Assembly: GCA_964017155.1 (NCBI GenBank)
Contig: OZ024857.1
Span: 384,201-448,200 of the forward strand
Direction: 5' to 3'
Source: Oasisia sp. SBJ-2009
Lineage: Eukaryota; Annelida; Polychaeta; Sabellida; Siboglinidae
DNA: 64,000 nt
Of this stretch, positions 63,712 to 64,000 are shown piece after piece. A program made the translations under genes and the position numbers. Under the pieces are notes generated by a model that worked only from the letters and a program-made list of their open reading frames with translations, made no database searches and was not told the origin of the DNA. How positions within the stretch are numbered: position 1 is the stretch's first letter; every line of letters begins with the position of its first letter.

Positions 63712-64000
63712 CTTTTATGAGAGATTGCGCGTGAAGGTACGCGCCCGCAAGTGTAGGCATTAATGTACAAGTCGGGCCCACCTCAATTTTGGTATTATAA
63801 CTGTATCTTTGCTAACATTTGATACTTGATTTTGTTAATTCAATCAATTATAATAATCTTGCGCATATTAATGTTTTATATACAGCGCGTCCTAGCAGAC
63901 TTTTGAGGTCGAAAAGACAGCGTGGTCGGCATAAACAAACTGTTTATCGCTCATTTCATATGCACAGCGCAGTAACATGCACCTCTGCGCTTGCGACTGG
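63712..64000. repeat. Partial unit at the right window edge
   Basis: An NN-type unit (ataataatctt at about 63851) of block IV form, cut in the central spacer just after gcgactgg. It shows that the array continues beyond the window. Confidence 0.9.

Larger units (their letters stand above)
1..64000. repeat. Satellite DNA array, 503/504-bp dyad unit with 291-bp short variant
   Basis: The same unit repeats head to tail from the first base to the last with no interruption. Using the left-arm anchor TTGATACTTGATT as a marker I count 120 full units, spaced 503 or 504 bp apart, plus 13 short units of 291 bp that lack the anchor. Units differ mainly by single-base substitutions; indels are rare (839-846, 10457-10464, 12641-12650, 12145-12176). 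Both array ends lie outside the window. No unique DNA, transposon, microsatellite tract or gene is embedded. Subtypes are arranged in higher-order repeats, as in satellite arrays kept homogeneous by unequal crossover and gene conversion. The family was not recognised; the species is unknown. Confidence 0.97.
44963..64000. repeat. Block IV: trimer-based HOR domain with three short units
   Basis: Main pattern is NN, C, GRT. NN units here differ from block III by cagcgcag, cgctctctttt, caatag and catatatac. Order by anchor: 45317 C, 45821 GRT, short, 46615 VRP, 47119 A, 47622 NN, 48126 C', 48630 C, 49134 GRT, trimers from 49637, 55681 NN, 56185 C', 56689 C, 57193 GRT, short, 57987 VRP, 58491 A/C hybrid, 58995 GRT, 59498 NN, 60002 C, 60506 GRT, short, 61300 VRP, 61804 A, 62307 NN, 62811 C', 63315 mosaic, 63819 NN (cut by window end). 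Confidence 0.88.

Noticed and set aside
1..64000. About 150 short open frames (60-89 codons) on both strands, repeated through the window
   Set aside because: All begin at TTG or GTG, recur once per satellite unit, overlap on both strands, and are shortened by single substitutions such as ttgccaag to ttgctaag. No codon-level conservation, signal or domain was recognised. They are products of the repeat.
1..64000. CRISPR array
   Set aside because: Repeats with regular spacing exist, but the intervening sequence is also repeated in every unit; there are no unique spacers and the period is about 500 bp.
1..64000. CENP-B box (TTCGnnnnAnnCGGG core)
   Set aside because: TTCG occurs in tcttttcgacctc and cctcttcgcttg, and CGGG in aagtcgggccc, but never with the required spacing on either strand in the units I examined.
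1..64000. Ribosomal DNA or histone-type tandem gene repeat
   Set aside because: The unit is too short, has no recognisable rRNA sequence and no coding frame of useful length.

Overview
The whole 64 kb is one uninterrupted tandem satellite array. No gene, RNA gene, transposon, CRISPR array or unique sequence was found. The array runs off both ends: base 1 lies in a linker between arms and base 64000 in a central spacer. The sequence is certainly repetitive and almost certainly eukaryotic (pericentromeric, centromeric or other heterochromatin), because no bacterial or phage architecture gives 64 kb of ~0.5 kb tandem units without a gene. The first unit (1-503) is about 39% G+C and by hand count is not depleted in CpG. 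That fits a lineage without heavy germline CpG methylation (many invertebrates), but the species cannot be named from this window.

Basic unit. I count 120 full units (503-504 bp) and 13 short units (291 bp). A full unit is a large dyad: left arm (168-169 bp), central spacer (87 bp), right arm (169 bp, the reverse complement of the left arm at roughly 87-90% identity) and linker (79 bp). Small hairpins sit in both spacers. The short unit is a full unit that lost its left arm in one deletion between two CGTG tetranucleotides. All 13 share the same junction and a private base change, so they descend from one event.

Subtypes. Diagnostic bases separate A and A' (left arm with ataaccag and tcagcag; 503 bp), B (tcttagcag, gcgttgtcgg; 504 bp) and C (tcctagcag or ttctagcag, cctcttcgc; 504 bp). 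They also separate marked versions used below: W (ttttggacc), Q (ggtaatata plus aacgcgtctt), F (gattttttt), GRT (gtccggccc), NN (ataataatctt), C' (agcatac) and VRP (cagttcgtcc).

Layout. Block I, 1-9951: mixture with 10 of the 13 short units, containing a 1086-bp higher-order repeat (HOR) x3 and a 1803-bp HOR x2. Block II, 9952-15507: poorly ordered A/A'/B/C units with several small indels. Block III, 15508 to about 44962: a 14-unit HOR of about 7.05 kb, with one shortened copy, two full copies, one copy enlarged by a 7-unit (3523 bp) duplication, and a partial copy. Block IV, about 44963-64000: a 3-unit HOR (1511 bp) with 4-unit variants, three short units, and a 4.7-kb segment present twice at an offset of exactly 14,685 bp.

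Function. The short open frames that occur in almost every unit are by-products of the repeat: they begin at TTG or GTG, are 60-89 codons long, are cut by single substitutions, and give related peptides on both strands only because the arms are inverted copies. The best candidate for something unusual is the dyad unit itself, with its ordered subtypes, arm-loss variant and legible unequal-crossover breakpoints. A role in chromatin, centromere identity or hairpin RNA is inference.
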